A DNA stretch of 64,000 bases, taken from positions 1 through 64,000 of the forward strand of contig QXCR01000110.1 of the NCBI GenBank assembly GCA_004380135.1, read 5' to 3'. The notes beneath the pieces were generated by a model, which saw only the letters and a list, made by a program, of their open reading frames with translations, searched no databases and was not told where the DNA came from. This stretch comes from Stemphylium vesicarium (Eukaryota > Ascomycota > Dothideomycetes > Pleosporales > Pleosporaceae). Each line of letters begins with the position of its first letter. Position 1 is the first letter of the stretch. The position numbers were made by a program, and so were the translations under genes. This document shows, one piece after another, positions 42,962 to 53,512 of this stretch.

Positions 42962-43943
42962 TCAGCCCAGATTGACCCAGAAGGGCAACTGCGCCAGGTC
43001 GGTTAAAGTGATGCTAGAGAAGCCTGCATTGGGAAAGCGGCTGTCCTTGCGTTCTCCGGCCCGGTCAGCGTAATGGATCCGGTCAATCCCTGCCGTCTTG
43101 ACAAAGGCCAGTAGTCGCGCATAGTTTGTACCTATCTGATCGATTCCATGGCTGTCGTCAGACATGACGAAACCGCCTCCCATGCGAAGAAACATCTATG
43201 ACATAAGTCAGTACGGCTGAGGCCGAGCTCGGGCATATAGCGGTGTGACTGACCTGACATATGGGCAAGCACGGGTATGGCTCGGCCAAACCTTTGCGCA
43301 ACCCGGCTGAGTTCAACTCAAGCAGACCGCCATATGAGGCAATGTATTCCAGGTTACGTTGTATCTTGTCCCAAACACCAGCCATGCCCTTGAACCGCGT
43401 GTCACGATGATCGCTCAGCAGGCGAATGAGATCGAGGTGGCCGACGACTGGTGGCCGCAGCTCCTGAAGCATTTCAAATTGAGCATCGAAGTAATCTTCG
43501 AACAGCCTCTCGTCGGTGCCGCCTGCTTGGTCTCTAGCTTGTTCATACATGGCGCGGTCGTAGTCGATGGGTATTGTATGCGCATGATGGACAGAGCCCA
43601 TGAAGAAGTCAAACGTGTATTTGTCGAGGATGCTCCGGATGAGCTGAAGCGTGGAAGGACGTATGTATTCGGTTTCGAAGCCAATTAGGAGCTGGATCTG
43701 GCTCGAGTATGCATCTCTGAGACGATGCGCTTCTACGATGAAGTCGTCGAACAACTTTGCGAGGCTCTCGACAGTATGCGACTCAGCCTCCTCGGGATAG
43801 AAGTCTTCGAGTGGCCTGGGCATATGCTCTGTGAGCGCGAAGGTATGAAAGCCTTTGGCTATTGCTGCCTGGACGACTTCTTCGAGTGTGTCGTTTGCAT
43901 GGCCGCAAAATTGGCCCGAGTGGCTATGATGAGAGTAGGGCAT
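42962..43943 (-). CDS. HIS2: histidinol-phosphatase (PHP family)
   Basis: Exons 43943-43254 and 43195-42962 (58-bp intron) give 307 aa. It dephosphorylates L-histidinol phosphate in histidine biosynthesis. PHP-domain metal motifs are in order: SHHSHSGQFC at the N-terminus, LTEHMPR, the Glu in GFETEY, GSVHHAH, VGHLDLIRLL, and SDDSHG near the C-terminus, directly after the splice junction. The start at 43943 (MPYSHHSHSG) is preferred over the longer frame to 44000 because yeast and fungal His2 begin just before the first His cluster. Length is close to yeast His2 (335 aa). Confidence 0.92.
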
Positions 43944-44819
43944 GTTGAGGTAGCTGCTCGACTCGTGTATCGCGCAATGTATCGCGGGTAGGTGTAGCAA
44001 GGCGGGAAGACGTCGAATGAGTCAAAGTCCGGAGTGGGGTACGTTCTCTCAGTAACGCCGTCAGACTACGGACTGCGCAAGGCTGCAGTTGAGGAGTAAA
44101 GAGCGACAGGTGTATGCATTTCACAGACTGGCTGCGTAGTTGCCGCCCGCGTCGCCGCTTCCAAAAATTAGCTGGGAACGCGAGGAACGTGATGTAACGC
44201 TCCGACCGGTTAGCCAGCTTTACTTGGCCTAGTGTACCGTATATTCATTCATAATTGAACATGTATCTTGGCCCCGCGCGTGGTTCTGAATTCTTGACAC
44301 TCTCACGATCCGCGACTGCTTCATAGAGTTTAGTCGCTTCAATATTTAGTTTGGATCTTAGATGTCTCCACGTAACCGCCGTGCTCGTGACTCCGCAACG
44401 CCGAATCAGCACATCTAAACATATCATCACTTTTTGCCAACTATCTCTCTTTGTACATCATTTCCAAGTAGTTGGTACAAACATACCTGCAACGTTGCTA
44501 AAACTTGCACCAATACTGACGGGGTATCACTATACCTAGGTACGCTGTCGGACATACTTTTCGAATTACTACTAGAGTAGGAGTGACGGCAGAGTATGGG
44601 ACAGCAGTTTAACGAGTAGAGTACAATCATTTGAAAAGGGTGCAAGAAGTAAAACTGAACAGCTCAAAAGGGCTGAAGGATAGGAAAGAGCGGTAGCGAA
44701 GGCACAAAAAAAGCTCGCCGAATCCCAACATACAATCCTTCTCTTAACCGTGTCGGCTACACTGTCAGCTCGCTCCATCACCCAGACGAGACAAACAGAA
44801 AGAATTACAAGCACACTAC
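43944..44819. other. intergenic between divergent genes
   Basis: Spacer between the histidinol-phosphatase start (-) and the leader of the plus-strand cyclotransferase gene; both promoters are expected here. No gene seen. Confidence 0.55.
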
Positions 44820-44886
44820 AAGAAGAAGAAGAAGAAGAAGAAGAAGAAGAAGAAGAAGAAGAAGAAGAAGAAGAAGAAGAAGAAGA
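44820..44886 (+). repeat. (AAG)n microsatellite
   Basis: About 66 uninterrupted bases of AAG/AGA units (some 22 repeats), ending about 110 bp before the preferred start codon of the cyclotransferase gene, hence in its promoter or 5' leader. Confidence 0.97.
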
Positions 44887-44996
44887 GAAATCGTCCGGAT
44901 TAGAAAGTTCAGGAAATCACACCATCTAAAACAACCCACACAAGCGTGTCAGCACCTCAACACCGCATGCCCTCACGTCGAAACAAAGGAAAGAAA

Positions 44997-45599
44997 ATGT
45001 CTACATCCACATCCACATCCACGCCAACGCTCTACTTCGGCTACGGCTCCAACCTCTGGCTCCACCAAATGGCCACGCGCTGCCCAACATCGCAGTACCA
45101 GGGTATTGCCCGCCTTGCAGGCTACAAATGGCTCATCAACGACCGGGGCTACGCAAACGTCGTCGAAACCCGCAACGACAAAGACAAAGTCTATGGCCTC
45201 GTCTACATCCTCTCATCCCTCGACGAATCGCGCCTCGACAAGAACGAAGGCGTGCCGTATGCGTACACGAAAGAGATGCTAGATTGCACTTTCTGGGCCG
45301 CAGATGGGAACTCACCGGGGAGGAAAATTGATACCACGAAGCCGCCTACGGCAACGCATAAGTCTATGCTTGTGTATATTGATCGGAAGCGCGTTGAGCC
45401 TGCGACACCGCGGGATGAGTATGTGTATAGGATGAATCGCGGGATAGAGGATGCGGTCAAGTGTGGGGTGCCGGAGAGCTATGTGAGGGATGTGATGAGG
45501 GTGTATATTCTGGCTGATGAGGAGGGGGAGAGGGAGAAAATGGCCGAGTTTGCGAGGGGACAGGCGGCCGAGTTTAGGGATGAGAGTGGGGTGTTTTAG
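44997..45599 (+). CDS. gamma-glutamylcyclotransferase-like protein
   Basis: A single exon encodes 200 aa. AIG2/GGCT-fold enzymes release 5-oxoproline from gamma-glutamyl compounds. Seen: the substrate-loop motif YFGYGSNLW near the N-terminus, RLAGYKWLINDRGYANVV, VYGLVYILSSLDESRLDKNEG with the conserved catalytic Glu, and the YVRDVMRVYI helix. The N-terminus is a Thr/Ser run (MSTSTSTSTPT). The ATG at 44997 has a better context (AAAATGT) than the in-frame ATG at 44967, which would add ten basic residues. Substrate not determined. Confidence 0.85.
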   Translation: MSTSTSTSTPTLYFGYGSNLWLHQMATRCPTSQYQGIARLAGYKWLINDRGYANVVETRNDKDKVYGLVYILSSLDESRLDKNEGVPYAYTKEMLDCTFWAADGNSPGRKIDTTKPPTATHKSMLVYIDRKRVEPATPRDEYVYRMNRGIEDAVKCGVPESYVRDVMRVYILADEEGEREKMAEFARGQAAEFRDESGVF

Positions 45600-45933
45600 T
45601 CAAGGATGGAGTGGGCGTGATGAACACATGTGTGAAAGAGAAGAAGCAATTCATTCAACCTGATTCTTATAATAGGTATGTTCAACTAGCAATGAAAACC
45701 CGATTGAAAGAAGAAAACATCCACAAGTGTTATCAATGCAATCAATGTAGCCATACCGAGGCCGATCCGTCAAGAACAAGCGTGTTGCTTCACTACCAAA
45801 GTCAAGCTCACACACTAATGTTTATCTGCACTCTCTCCCGTCGTCGGGGTCTCGGCGTCGGAGTCACTCTACAGCTCCTCGCGAGCCCTTCGGTAGCTAG
45901 CCTATCACCAACAAAGCATCAGTTGACCGCAAC
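45600..45933. other. intergenic, convergent 3' ends
   Basis: 334 bp between the cyclotransferase stop (+) and the BAR-protein stop (-). Nothing recognisable beyond probable 3' UTRs. Confidence 0.6.
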
Positions 45934-47121
45934 CTAAAAGTCAGACGACTGATGTCTACGCACCTCCTGTTCAACCTGCAGCTGCTCGACAACAGGAGCC
46001 AACTCTGACAGGATCTCGTATGCCTTTTTGTGGTATTCGAGTTGTGCGGCGATGAGGTCGGCGAGGTTGCGGAGGGGCTCGGGCGTATCGAGAACATTCT
46101 TCATGACACCGACAGCCTCTTCAGTCTGGCCAACAAATTCGTCTTCGGCCTGCTCAATCTTTGCTCGCGCCTCTTCGCTAATGTCATCGTCCATGCCGTC
46201 CTTCTTGGCGGGTTGGCCAGGCAGAGAGAAAGCAGGACCCCTAGCGTTAGCCTTTGTCGCATCAAGACTCAGCCTTGAGTTCTCAACTGCCTTGCGAGCC
46301 CGCGTGGCAAACTGGATGTTTGTGTTGAGCGTGGTACTCCAGCCAGACAAGAAGCGGCTCTGGATCTGAGCGTCTTGTGCCAGGCGCGCCTCGCCGACCT
46401 TTTCGCTGGCAATGGCGTACTTCTCAAGGCCAGTCGCGAGCGGGTCCTCGCTGGAAGATGTTTGCTCCGAGGTGAGCATGTGCGAGGCATTGAGGGCGGC
46501 GCGGGCAACGGCATGGCTGAAGGTCTTGGGCTGCGGCTTGGCCGACGGAGGGGCAGTGAGGGCAGCCTGTGCTTCGGCGGGGGAGGTGGCGCTCGAGAGG
46601 AGGTTGACCTTTTCCGATACGGTGCGGCCGAGGTCGTTGAAGGACTCGCGAATGTTGGCTGGGTAGTCGTAGGCTTCGTTGGCGTATTGCGAGCTAAACT
46701 GTCAGACGGAAGCAATCTAGGCGTGGATACAGAGTCTCGTACGTGACCTGGAGCATGGTCGTGTGCACCTTCTTCAGCGCATCCACACGCTTCTCGAGCT
46801 CAATGTAGTCGGGAGGGAGTTGAGTCTGCCACGGCACATGTTAACTTCTCTCCTGCGGCTGCGCGGATGCCCTCGTGATATTGCAGGAACCCCGTTGGAG
46901 TGTTTCGCACCTTGTCCTCGACATTGCCGACCTGTTCCTTGACATACTGCTGTGTCCTCGCCGCCCAGGGGGTGAAGGAAGCGCTGTAGCAGCCATGTCA
47001 GCCTATCTGTCCCAAACCCAACGACGGCACCTCACGAGCACGCAGCTCAGCGTCTACCAAAGCGGGGGCCTACTTACGAAATGTTCTTTCCGAACGCCGA
47101 GATCTTGCCGAGGTTGTCCAT
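45934..47121 (-). CDS. GVP36: Gvp36-type BAR-domain protein
   Basis: Exons 47121-47078, 46983-46911, 46825-46743 and 46693-45934 (introns 94, 85 and 49 bp) give 319 aa. Gvp36 proteins are Golgi/endosome-associated BAR proteins that bind curved membranes in endocytosis and vacuole biology. Spliced N-terminus: MDNLGKISAFGKNISASFTP, then QLPPDYIELEKRVDALKKVH, QVTSQYANEAYDYP and NIRESFNDLGRTVSEKVNLL, followed by long amphipathic helices (YHKKAYEILSELAPVVEQLQ) typical of the BAR coiled coil. The third acceptor is TTTAG at 46694; it alone restores the family block QVTSQYANEAYDYP. Confidence 0.85.
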
Positions 47122-48387
47122 TGCGGGTGGACTAGATTGCTCTCTATTGCGCCTCTATTCGTATGGTGCTGGGCTGGTCGTGGGTGTAATCGTTGCTCTC
47201 CGCTGACTTTCATGTGTCGCTCCACTGCCGTTGGTCGCTGTCAGGGCGGCGCATGATCCCTGCATCACACTAGTCTTGTTTGAGAACCTCTCCAACTCTC
47301 CACTTCTTCCAATGCCGACACTCTCCGCAAAGCTTCTATCGCAGTCTCCTACAAGGACGATTGTATAACCGGTGCTCCGCCATGTAAAGACCCTAGCGGG
47401 GTTAGCAAGGGTTGGCCAAGTCTTCTTCTCATGTAGCCGTTTTACTCATCAGACTCGCCAACAGCTTCCGACAGAAAAGGACACAAGAGTCATGTCTGAA
47501 ACATCAAAAGGCCGAATTCACATTGCTGCCCAAGGACAAGGACACGCAGATCCGTTTTCCCTTGGCTAAATGCCGTCGTGGTTGAGCAAAGAACTGCGTC
47601 ATGAATAATGACCCGTGTGTACCTGGATCTCCAGAAAACAAGGGTCGGTCGGTCATATTGCCTCACAAGCAAGCAAAAAGGCCGACTGCTTTCTTGAATC
47701 AATGCGCTTTTCATTCATCTCCCACTATCCTGACTTCGTGGACATTGCTTCTGGACCGCCATGCGCCACAACCGTGAGCGCATTCGGAAAAGAGCGGGGT
47801 GGTTATCTCTATCTTGGGGTGATTGCCTCAACATCCGCGTCCAACTGACAAGTCACATCTCCCTCCCTTCATCCTCTGCAATAAACTTTGCATTCTCTTA
47901 TGCATGTGCATCATCCCTTGCCTCTTCGTACATCCCGCTGATAGGGTGGCCCGACACCGATCGCCCATCAGACGTTAAAACTAACGTGCAGCCCGGCAAC
48001 TGCGACCACGGTCGCACTACTTGGGTAGCCCTTCTCGCTCGCCCCATTTTTCCTTTTCCGTCTTAACTTACCTGCGGAAACGTTCCACAGAGATGTGATG
48101 TCGTGCTCTGCCGCCGTGTCAAGCGCACGCAAGCCAAGCTACATCTGTCGGCCGACGTATGACAGAACGCCTCTCGGAAGACCTACATCGGAGGTAGAGG
48201 CCCGAGAGACAGGGCTGATAGAGCGTTTCAGATAGAAAGACTCTCTACCGTGCTGCACGTAACTGTCGTTTAAGGAAACGTGGGCGTAACACTAAGTACG
48301 TGTCTTTGCATATCAACGGCACCTGCGCCCTAATGTCTTGTCGCAATAGTGTATAATGACTCGAGTACTCCGTGCGCGCGGCCTATT
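47122..48387. other. intergenic
   Basis: About 1.3 kb between the BAR-protein start and the 3' end of the transcription-factor gene (both minus). It holds the BAR-protein promoter; pyrimidine-rich near 47280-47330. No gene seen. Confidence 0.55.
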
Positions 48388-50903
48388 TTACCGCATCGTG
48401 TATTGCTGTTGTGTCCCAGGCGGGTAAGCCTCTACATTTGATGACTTCCGGTCGCTTCCGTAGCCTGACGATTGCCAATCCGGAGAACCGTACGCAGAGC
48501 CCAAGCCGTCCGCGCTAGTCACCGTCATATTGTCCGAAGTGGGTGAGTCCGAGATGGTGAGCGAACTGAAGATGCCGCGCATTTCGCGCAGGTCGTCCGA
48601 GACTTGGTCCTTCGGCGCCTGAGTACGGTCTTTGATGAAGTCCTTGATAGATCGGATAATCAGGGGACAGTTTTCGTCGTTGGGAAGCCACCAATCTGCT
48701 GGCGGGGCGCCCATTGATTCGAGCATGCGATTTCGGAGTACGTCAGAGTAGATGTATCTGACCCCAGTTAGTACAATGATCAAGGCATATATGCTCTCAC
48801 CATGATTCCTATGCCAATCAAAAGCTTTCCAATTCCCGAGCGAACGAATATGCTTACCCTGATGCTTCGATCTTAGTGAACGTCCGACGAACCCATAGTA
48901 CCGTCTTTGGATCTTTGGGCAGAAACAAAGCCGCGATGGCAAAGCTGACTTGTGCCTCTAGTTGTGCTCCCGGTGGCGCATCTGGATAAGCGCACATGGC
49001 CTCGAAAACCTGCACTGCCTTGAGTGCAGCCTTGGTGAGCTCTGGATCCATGGGTTGCTTCAGTGCCATGTGGCATGAAATGGCGAACATGAACTGAATG
49101 CCCCACATGTCTAGATGCAGAAAGTTTGTTGTCCACAATGGTCCACCCCAGATAACGTCCGGTTCGTAAGGGTTGACAATGTCATCAGGATCCGGTGTAC
49201 CAGGGATGGAGTGAATCTTGTGATTAGAGTCCGTCAAGATTGCTGGTATGTTCCGCTGCAACGACTCGATCCTTTCCCGAAGTGGGGGCAACTGGGCCAT
49301 GAATTGTTGAGGCGTAACCAGGCCCTTGCTAGTCCTTGCAAACAAATCGTTCGAGTCTTTCGCTACTAGCCGCGAATGCGCAAAGCGCTCTTCATAGTGC
49401 ATCCCCAAGTCCTCTGGCGATTCTCGGACTTTTTGTTGGTAGGCGTCATGAACGGCTACATACCATTCTCGACCCAGGACTGCCTCCCCGCCCGATTGAA
49501 AGCCGAGGAATAAATCGAATCGAATGTACCAGAGGAGTACCTTGCAGAGGAAATCCGACTTTGTAATCGTTTCTGGCGTAAACAACCGGGTGAGCATCTC
49601 GAATGCGGCTTTCTGGTGACCCATGAGGTTGACCCAATCGCCGAGCATTTCCTGGTGTTGCCGTCAGGAACAAGGACGTTGGAATGTCACGCTTTCTCTT
49701 ACCTCTATACTTGCCAACTGCAGCACAGTCAGAAACGTAGCGAGTCCTTGTTTCTTGTTCTTCTCAATCGACATGCGCAAGCGCGAGACCGACTCATTGT
49801 AGAATTGGAGAAAGTTCGACATGCGGCCATCCGGCTGGGCGAGGGTGTGAAAGTATGCTGCATATCCTGCGACCGCGTACTTGAGAGGTTCAAACTTCAT
49901 CACCCAATTCATGAAGTCGCCTTTCAAGAAACCGTGGGTGTCGCGCTTGAGAGAGTAGTGGTGCACAGACATGTGATTCCGCCAGTAGTTCAGGTAGAAC
50001 TGGAGATCTCGGGTCTTGTTTAAACCAGCCTTTGCGGTCGGCACCGTCTTGGAAGCGGTTTGCGCGCTGCCTTTCCGAGATAGCGATGGACGCACTGTCG
50101 GGGGAACGGTAGAAGAAGCTTCAGTAGACGGCGAGGCACTTTGGTCGAGAAATGAGCCAGGTGTGTGAGACGAATCGCGAGCATCTTGACTCCTTGACAT
50201 ATCATCGTCATCATAATCAATGTAGTCCTCTTCTTCGTCTTCGTCTTTGATGGCAGGCAGGCGCTCCTTCCCATCCTCCTCCCGGTCCTCAGGCGACGAC
50301 ATGTTCTCCGCGGAGGAAGATTTCCCCGATTTCGACCCACTGCGGGTGGATTTCTGACTGGACTGTGAGTCGGGATAGATGCATTCGCGGCCTCCCTTGT
50401 GACACCCTAGTAAAAGCTGTCAGATATCATAACCATGTTTGGAGGAGGTGGGGGCAGAATTAGGCACTCACTCTCGCACACGGGATGGTTTTCGTCGCAC
50501 TGTTACACATCAGTCAAGTCGGCGACGTCAAGCCTCCAGCGCATACCTTGACTCTTCGCTGCCGACAGGTAAAGCATCCGCTTCGAGTTCTGCGGTGCTT
50601 TACCTGTTCACCCGGCGCTGACCGTCTGCGCGCGCGAGCGTTCGCGCCTTGCGCCGAGCCCATGGGGCCGGGTGCATCCTCATACTGGTCAGCATAGCCC
50701 GGCTGGCTAATGTTCTCGTATTGCACGAAAGGGCCCGGAACTCCAGGTTGAAACGGGTTGTCTGGCAAGGTTGGGGCATAGGAGCCATGTGGGATTATAG
50801 TTGGTGGGGCATGTTGAATGTTTGAATTTGGGATAACATTGGGGTCGATGTTGTAGTATTGAGGCGGAATGTTGTGGCCTGTAGGGGGATAGTATCCAGA
50901 CAT
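48388..50903 (-). CDS. Zn(II)2Cys6 fungal transcription factor
   Basis: Exons 50903-50547, 50499-50472, 50406-49703, 49651-48858 and 48757-48388 give 750 aa. The binuclear zinc cluster is complete with canonical spacing CX2CX6CX6CX2CX6C (Cys110, 113, 120, 127, 130, 137: GCFTCRQRRVKCDENHPVCE then RCHKGGREC) but is spread over three exons, one of them only 28 nt. Residues 1-100 are Pro/Tyr/Gln-rich; after the cluster come an acidic stretch (DEDEEEDYIDYDDDD), then the helical middle-homology region (about 235-630, e.g. YWRNHMSVHHYSL, WGIQFMFAISCHMAL). The upstream open frame reaches 51101 without an ATG, so the start is placed at 50903; an extra 5' exon is possible. Target genes unknown. Confidence 0.88.
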
Positions 50904-51540
50904 GTCTTGTCGAGGGGGGAGGGATTGCGCGGTGATGGAGTGTAGGTTGGTCGCAATGGTAGATGTTGGTGACGGTAAGCTTGCCGTAAAAGGACCAACG
51001 TCATTCAGGTGCAAGGGTCCGAGGTCGATCGCCGTGTCAACGGGAGTGACAATGGCTCGGGCGCCAGGTACGGGATTTTGTAGGGATATACTTGTAGGCA
51101 CAGGCTTGCAGGAGCGAAGCCGTGAATTAGGTTAAGGCACGCTGATTTCGGCGCGCGGGTGCTGGCCCTAGCTAGCACCGAGGCCAGGCGGCTTAAATAT
51201 GTATGCCGTAGATCTGAGTCTTGCCCACACACGGGGCAAGGTAGACTGCGACACCCCAATTGCTGACGATAGAAGGCATGTGCAGTACCAATCTGAGACT
51301 GAAACTGGACAACGTTGGGAGAGAGAGCACGGCAGCCGCAGGTGAAGGTTGTGTGAGAGAGCCGGCCCGCGAGAGAAAAGCCTTGTGTGTCTAGTCCGGA
51401 CAAAGAAGCAATGTTCGATGCCAGGAACGGATAGTCTGAGGTTCATCAAACGTCTGCATCTGAGAAGCCGGGGTGCAGCGAAGGGGAAAAAGCAAGCCGC
51501 AAGCCGCTGAGTTGGCTGCCAGGCCGCCATGGCCGTGCAC

Positions 51541-53512
51541 CTAAACGCTTCCGCTTTCCGCGCAGTCATGGATTAGCTTGAGGGCAAGCTGCACTCTGCG
51601 ATCCCAGGTCTGATCGCTCTGGATCACCGTGCGAACCGGTCCACTCGCCAGCATCCACACAGGGTAGCAAGTCTGGGGAGTAGAGAGTGGAAGGGTCTGC
51701 CGGCTCAATCGCTCCTCAAAGCCGTATAGGCATAGGGCCCATCTTGACGCATCCCCGGCGATGATCCCGCCTGTCAACTACTCTTAGGCGTGCCGTCAAT
51801 TGGCGATTGTGGGCTTCAGCAATTGCAAATCGGAGAGGGTCGAGGATCGCCTTTGCAGCAGACGAACACGGCCTAGCAAAAAGACAAGCACGAACCCGGA
51901 CATGATATGCGCCGGCCCCAATTGCACCACAAAGGTGCTGAGGCAGTGTGGGGCTCCTCAGCAAAGCCATTCAGCAAGTCAGTCGTCAGCGCAGCGACTG
52001 GCGGGCGCGCCGATTGCGAGAAAGGGCCAAGGTGTGCTGTGCTGGAAGCGGCTGTCACAGTAAGTCTGCGCGCATCTTTAGGCGCTGCACACAGAAACCC
52101 TTACTCGAAACCGCCTGAGGCCATGGTTGAGTATAGGCCAGGGCCTGGTATATCCATGGACTTTTCCGCCAAACTCCACTCTCCTGAAGTGGGGAGTGCG
52201 CCGATGCAATGCAGTGCAATTGCCCGGTGGAAGCCCTCTAGACTTTTGGAGCCTCGTCAAAGAAAGTGCCTATTAGGAAGAATATCAAAAATTGATATCC
52301 CATGAGACATAGGCGGCTAGTGGAAGGATGCCCACATATTAGCCAGTCATGCAGCGCCTCCTCCGGCTCCTTGTTAACTGACTCAATACGGCGGCCAGCC
52401 GTCAACGGGAGAATGGGAGCCTGCTTCGAGAAGGTGGCAGCAACCAGCATCAGCGCGCGCTCAAACTCAGCTCCGGGTCCCAGTCCCGTGACGATGGTAG
52501 CACTGGGCCAAACTGCGTCTCCCCAGGGCTTGGAGGCGCCACGGTCATCTGCACGCGGGCGATGCTCCTGGCATACGGCGGGACGATTGGCGCGGATGCA
52601 AAGCCAAGTGGCATGATCAGGATTCAGGAGTAGCCCCTCTACTGTCTAGCGCAATTTGTCCGGCAGGTCAGCGCAGCGGCACATGTGTGTGTGTAGAGTA
52701 CTATCAGGCAGACATGCCATGTACTCCAACACGGTGATGGGCGCTCTCTCCAAGATGGAGCCATGAGGTAAGTCTTGTTGTGGAGCCCATGCAGGATTGA
52801 CCAACGGGAGGTCTTCTGTGGCGTATGCCTTGGGAGGGCGGACTGAATTCAAGGTGGGGCTGGGAGTGATATCGTCATGGGCCCTGAGTTAGAGGATTAC
52901 AGTCGTCCATGTCGTGTTTTCTTGCCCTATACCAGCATTGGTACATGGCGGACGCTGTAATTGCAAATCCGCCTGCAGCTGACTGGTGGACCTTTTGGTA
53001 GCAGCCCATGGAGCGGGTCGTGACGGTGCAGTTGCTGTGCGTCATGCCAGCAGTGGGCCCTTGGGTGGGCCCCCTTTGGGATGATTGACACGACATTCTC
53101 ATTCGCAAACTTGCAGGTGGAGAGATGCGTATGCTGACCAAAGGTCTAGATATGCGGTGCGACGTTTGACGAAACCTTGGACGCTCTCGTTCATCTTCGC
53201 AGAGGCTTGCCGCGGGCGTATTACGCTAAAGTGCGGACCGCCTGTGGTGTGGCGCGCACGTCGCATGCAGTGAGCGAGCGACTTGCTACGGCTGAAAAGA
53301 AGGGTAGCGTGTGGAGTCACATTTACAGCCAACATGGTGGTGCGAGTCCGAGATGCAGGATGCAGAAAATCCGCGGCAATGGCACCTCTGAACCCACGTG
53401 TAGCCCAGTCAGGGACAGGCCGCACTCTTCCACCAAGCTTTGACGTGACGACCCAGAGATCGGCCTCGAAACAAGCAAAAGACTGACGTTGAATCTCCCC
53501 GAAACCGCTCAC
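51541..53512 (-). pseudogene. decayed gene, possibly a Zn2Cys6-type regulator
   Basis: On the minus strand a frame runs from about 52862 to 52238 with protein-like content (LEYMACLPDSTLHTHMCRCA, then GLGPGAEFERALMLVAATFS and NKEPEEALHDWL) interrupted by a single TAG at 52646-52648. Downstream, 51777-51541 encodes WALCLYGFEERLSRQ...VQLALKLIHDCAE, reminiscent of the C-terminal part of fungal regulators. Upstream, around 53230-53310, SRSKSLAHCMRRARHTT has a spacing suggestive of a ruined zinc-cluster start. The order of pieces fits one minus-strand gene, but the pieces lie in different frames and no complete model can be made. The family assignment is tentative. Confidence 0.35.
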
